Below are positions 61,049 to 64,000 of a stretch of 64,000 bases of DNA, in pieces. A program made the translations under genes and the position numbers. Source of the stretch: JANQHO01 sp965218075 (GTDB lineage Bacteria > Bacteroidota > Bacteroidia > Flavobacteriales > Schleiferiaceae); NCBI GenBank assembly GCA_965218075.1, contig CBDCJZ010000003.1:1-64000 (forward strand). The letters are read 5' to 3'. The notes under the pieces were generated by a model. The model saw only the letters and a program-made list of their open reading frames with translations, had not been told where the DNA came from and did no database searches. Within the stretch, counting starts at the first letter, position 1, and the number at the start of each line of letters is the position of its first letter.

Positions 61049-61951
61049 ATGAAAATGTTAATTACAGGATGTAATGGACTCTTGGGTCAGAAACTAGTTT
61101 ATAAGCTCAAGGTGGATAAAGAAGTTAGCTTATGCGCTAGCTCCCTGGGGGAGAATCGCTTGTTCGATCAAAGCGATTATCAATATCGATCTTTAGATGT
61201 TACTCAAAAGATTGAGGTAGATACCATTATAGCGGAACTTAAGCCAGATTGTGTGATCCATACCGCATCTATGACTAATGTAGATGCCTGTGAAGATGAT
61301 AAGGAAGGCTGCACCAGACTGAATGTAAATGCTGTACAATATTTGGCAGAAGCTTGCGAAAAGCACAATGTACATTTGGTTCATCTTTCCACTGACTTTG
61401 TTTTTGACGGTAAATCAGGGCCTTACCGAGAAGAAGATAAGCCTAATCCTCTGAATTTTTATGGGAAAAGCAAGCTGGAAGCCGAAAAAATCTTATATCA
61501 GGGCTCAGCTAAAAGTGCTATCGTGCGAACTATACTGGTATACGGAGTAGCTGAAAAGATGGATCGTTCGAATATTGTATTATGGGCCAAGCAGGCTTTA
61601 GAAAATCATAAAAAGATTCATGTTGTAAGCGACCAGTTTCGATCGCCAACCTTGGTAGAAGACTTGGCAGATGGTTGTATCTTCGCGGCTAAAAAGCAAA
61701 TAAAAGGAATTTACCACGTATCTGGTAAAAACTTTCTAAGTGTGCTAGAAATTGTACAAAACATAGCAGATTTCTGGAAACGAGATAAAAACCTAATTAC
61801 CCCCATAGACTCTATAACTTTGAGCCAGAAAGCCAAACGCCCCCTCAAAACAGGCTTTATTTTGGATAAGGCTATAAGAGATTTAGACTATCGGCCTCAT
61901 AGCTTTAGACAAGGCTTGGCTATAGTCGATAAACAACTACAAAAGAATTAG
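61049..61951 (+). CDS. RmlD-like sugar-nucleotide reductase / SDR
   Basis: A 300-residue extended SDR. The Rossmann start is ITGCNGLLGQKLVYKLK (glycine motif), followed by DCVIHTASMTNVDACEDDKE, HLSTDFVFDGKSGPYREEDK, and the active-site YGKSKLEAEKIL (Y and K of YxxxK). This matches dTDP-4-dehydrorhamnose reductase and related NDP-sugar reductases, but no other rhamnose genes are near, so the substrate is open. The stop overlaps the oppositely oriented 2OG oxygenase gene by four bases. Confidence 0.85.
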   Translation: MKMLITGCNGLLGQKLVYKLKVDKEVSLCASSLGENRLFDQSDYQYRSLDVTQKIEVDTIIAELKPDCVIHTASMTNVDACEDDKEGCTRLNVNAVQYLAEACEKHNVHLVHLSTDFVFDGKSGPYREEDKPNPLNFYGKSKLEAEKILYQGSAKSAIVRTILVYGVAEKMDRSNIVLWAKQALENHKKIHVVSDQFRSPTLVEDLADGCIFAAKKQIKGIYHVSGKNFLSVLEIVQNIADFWKRDKNLITPIDSITLSQKAKRPLKTGFILDKAIRDLDYRPHSFRQGLAIVDKQLQKN

Positions 61952-62763
61952 CTCTTTTTATTCTTATCCTGGAAGTCAAGCGACTTAATTCCCAAAGTGT
62001 ATAAAAAACGTTTAACCCTAATTTTGACTGTTTCTTTGATTTTGGTAGTAAGGCGTTTGCTCAAGGGCTCATCCGAACGAGGAAGAAAACGGGAATCGCT
62101 ATAACGGAAACCTTCACCGATTTCACTATAGTAATAAGTATAAAATGATTTACGGGTTTCTCCATCCGGCACATTGATTCTAGAATAACCATGGGGAGAG
62201 TTTTCATCACTATAAAAGATTATAGCCCGATTGTGATTGGGTGTTACTCGCCGATGAAGGATTTTCATTTTCTTGTCCCATAATTCCAAGTGGCCTCCAT
62301 ACTCTTTTTTCCACTTTTTATTAAGGTAAATCAAAAGATTAACCCTGCGCCATAAGCCAGCTTTAGGATTCATATTTGCATCTATATGTATATCCACGTA
62401 ACTGCCATTTGTTCCTTGATGTATTCCCGAGCCCAATGAGTCTGTAGTAGTACGCAAACCTTTTATTCCAGTAATATGAGCCATCCACTGATAAAACGCC
62501 TTGCTTCTTACTTCTTCCTTTACCTTTGAAAAGGAAGTATGCCATCCTTCAAAGTGATAGTCTTCTGCTTTATTTTCATTGATACTTTTTCTACGGACAT
62601 TCAATGAGTTCATGCTTGGAAAATTAGCATACATCTCATCTGCTATATCCTGATTTAGGAAATCATCCAGTATAATGTGCCGATAGGGAATGTTGGTATC
62701 AAAATCCTTCCGTAGTTTTTCACGTGCTTCTGATGAGGTATATATAGGGTTAATTAAATCCAT
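61948..62763 (-). CDS. 2-oxoglutarate/Fe(II) dioxygenase
   Basis: A 271-residue prolyl-4-hydroxylase-like oxygenase. The iron triad is H126 and D128 in VDIHIDANM and H191 in SPHGYSRI; R204 (ETRKSF) is the likely 2-oxoglutarate ligand. YGGHLELWDKKMKIL is a typical strand of the double-stranded beta-helix. The substrate is unknown; relatives hydroxylate proteins or modify surface polysaccharides. It is convergent with the RmlD-like gene and divergent from no neighbour. Confidence 0.82.
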   Translation of the reverse strand: MDLINPIYTSSEAREKLRKDFDTNIPYRHIILDDFLNQDIADEMYANFPSMNSLNVRRKSINENKAEDYHFEGWHTSFSKVKEEVRSKAFYQWMAHITGIKGLRTTTDSLGSGIHQGTNGSYVDIHIDANMNPKAGLWRRVNLLIYLNKKWKKEYGGHLELWDKKMKILHRRVTPNHNRAIIFYSDENSPHGYSRINVPDGETRKSFYTYYYSEIGEGFRYSDSRFLPRSDEPLSKRLTTKIKETVKIRVKRFLYTLGIKSLDFQDKNKKS

Positions 62764-62820
62764 TATTGAGTAATTTATTTCAAAGATACCAAATCCTCGA
62801 AGACTTTGATTACCGAAAAT

Positions 62821-63603
62821 TTACCTCCTAATGAGTCTATAAAAAAGTCTCGATGCTACAATATGTAAGGGGATAGCCAATAATTCCTTTTTACCGATAT
62901 ACTTGTGAAAGCCTTTACTTATCATAAACTTTAGCATTTTATGGGCAAATACTTTAGTAGGAATTCCGTTTTTTTGTGCCTTGCTTTTCTTATTTAATTT
63001 AGAGCCATCGGGTGTTAGAGAGTTGAGAGTAACATTAGTGTCGATAAAGCCTGGACTTACTACTTGTATTTTCACTGGACTATTATAGAGTTCTTCTTTA
63101 AGGCTTTCGTAATACAAGGTAACAGCAGCCTTAGAGGCAGAGTAGGTAGCCAGTTTAGATTGGCCAAACTTTGCAGCTATACTACTTACTACAGCAATCT
63201 GGCCACTTCCCCTTTCCAGCATTTTAGGTAGGATAGCTTTGCTTAAAGCCACGTTGCCAAAATAATTGACTTCAAATATTTTTCGTTCCACTTCACTTTT
63301 GGTTTCCAATGAAAGTCCCCATTGCCCAATTCCTCCGTTATTAATGAGTATGTCAACCGAACCAAATGATTTCCAAGCTTTGTTTACCCAATTTCCAGCT
63401 TTGGAATGCTCTGCTAAGTCCAATGGTAAAACCCTTGCATTTTCTGAATTTTGACATTGGTTTTTTACTCTTTGCAATTCCTCCTTGCTGCGGGAAGAAA
63501 GAATAAGTTTGGTGTTCCAGTATGAAAGAGTTTTAGCTAAGGTCTCACCAATGCCGGAGGAGGCCCCTGTAATCCAAATAGTTTTATTGTAATAGTATTT
63601 CAT
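62821..63603 (-). CDS. Short-chain dehydrogenase/reductase
   Basis: A 260-residue classical SDR. The NAD(P) motif is TGASSGIGETLAK (13-25), NNGG (INNGGIGQWG) is the structural motif, the catalytic Ser is in VSSIAAKFG, and the YxxxK is YSASK. The C-terminal PGFIDTNVTLN is also typical. The substrate cannot be predicted. It shares the minus strand with the 2OG oxygenase 57 bp downstream, and may be its operon partner. Confidence 0.88.
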   Translation of the reverse strand: MKYYYNKTIWITGASSGIGETLAKTLSYWNTKLILSSRSKEELQRVKNQCQNSENARVLPLDLAEHSKAGNWVNKAWKSFGSVDILINNGGIGQWGLSLETKSEVERKIFEVNYFGNVALSKAILPKMLERGSGQIAVVSSIAAKFGQSKLATYSASKAAVTLYYESLKEELYNSPVKIQVVSPGFIDTNVTLNSLTPDGSKLNKKSKAQKNGIPTKVFAHKMLKFMISKGFHKYIGKKELLAIPLHIVASRLFYRLIRR

Positions 63604-63627
63604 AATATCATCTTTTAATTTAATGTA

Positions 63628-63657
63628 TTGTCATCTTATAAAAAGCCTTTAGATTTG
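63628..63657 (+). promoter_or_regulatory. rpmH promoter with Bacteroidota -33/-7 boxes
   Basis: TTG at 63628-63630 and TAGATTTG at 63650-63657 are separated by 19 bp, exactly the TTG-N19-TAnnTTTG pattern of Bacteroidota sigma factors. The transcript would begin about 63664, roughly 40 bp before the rpmH ATG. Confidence 0.65.
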
Positions 63658-63704
63658 TGGACCTACTTTCATGAGGTAGTGAGGCACAGTAAAGATATAT
63701 TGAA

Positions 63705-63863
63705 ATGAAACGTACTTATCAACCCTCAAATAGAAAGAGAAAAAATAAGCACGGATTTCGCGAGAGAATGTCGTCTGTAGGAGGCCGTAGAGTATTAGCT
63801 GCTCGTAGGGCAAAGGGTCGTAAGAGAGTTTCAGTATCTGACAAGGGAAACTATAAAGGATAA
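63705..63863 (+). CDS. rpmH: Ribosomal protein bL34
   Basis: A 52-residue protein, MKRTYQPSNRKRKNKHGFRE, with the conserved RMSSVGGRRVLAARRAKGRK segment. This is the small basic bL34 of the large ribosomal subunit, and all standard features are present. A strong promoter lies at 63628-63657. The usual neighbour rnpA does not follow directly. Confidence 0.97.
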   Translation: MKRTYQPSNRKRKNKHGFRERMSSVGGRRVLAARRAKGRKRVSVSDKGNYKG

Positions 63864-63976
63864 GATGCAGTTTTGTTTATAGCTAAGTGAAAGTATATTG
63901 GCGAGAACAGTGTCTTTTCTATTTCGCTGTGTTTTTTTGATTCATCCCCTAAATTTGACTTCCGTAAAGCCCAGTT

Positions 63977-64000
63977 ATGCCTAGAGATAATTCCATTCAG
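63977..64000 (+). CDS. Start of a gene cut by the window end, probably carB
   Basis: The first eight codons read MPRDNSIQ, which resembles the start of the carbamoyl-phosphate synthase large subunit (MPKD-SIK-type N-terminus). Only this much is visible, so the identification is tentative. Confidence 0.4.

Overview
The window comes from a low-GC member of the Bacteroidota. The evidence is type IX secretion (T9SS) sorting domains at 21.3-27.5 kb, DUF4199 and MbnP-family proteins, a PD40/OmpA envelope protein, a DksA-like protein with a single cysteine in its finger region, and several TAnnTTTG -7 promoter boxes. The genus cannot be read from the sequence. Most of the window is AT-rich. One 3.6 kb stretch (about 5.02-8.64 kb) is visibly GC-rich and looks foreign.

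Layout. 0-10 kb: an EgtD-like gene end, then a minus-strand cluster of a sodium/solute symporter (SSS), a large PIG-L deacetylase, a 36-residue membrane microprotein and a second SSS symporter. The first symporter is broken by frameshifts and by the foreign segment, which carries a tail-fibre-like gene, an outer-membrane barrel gene, frr and the 3' part of pyrH. 10-16.7 kb: recR, a PutP-like symporter, then a gene graveyard with a decayed IS1595-type transposase and a decayed adenine methyltransferase. 16.7-29.4 kb: ileS, a dksA-like gene, lspA, a T9SS surface protein, a nitronate monooxygenase-like gene, a T9SS-sorted subtilisin, mnmA and a MORN-repeat protein. 29.4-33 kb: a three-gene GDP-heptose operon whose first gene fuses nucleotidyltransferase, phosphatase and P-loop kinase domains. 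33-37.7 kb: two glycosyltransferases, DUF4199, the SRP RNA and pyrR-pyrB.

37.7-47.5 kb is a defence island on the minus strand. It holds a Type III restriction enzyme and methyltransferase, a TIR/deoxyribosyltransferase-like protein with a triplicated linker, a DUF1828/DUF6978-like pair, a frameshifted Fic protein, and a membrane-protein/TIR pair whose TIR gene is frameshifted. Part of the island has been duplicated and has decayed. 47.6-64 kb: MbnP-family genes (one broken at an 11-bp repeat), DUF4199, purM-prfA-pyrF, a TPR/PD40/OmpA/LysM protein, a degenerate tandem duplication of barrel genes, DUF2851-PspC-K+ channel-PspC, an RmlD-like reductase, a 2OG-Fe(II) oxygenase, an SDR, rpmH and the probable start of carB.

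Frameshifts are common. At least four lie in A or G homopolymer runs, so some apparent pseudogenes may be sequencing errors. Families were recognised by eye from motifs, with no database search. Coordinates of degraded features are approximate.
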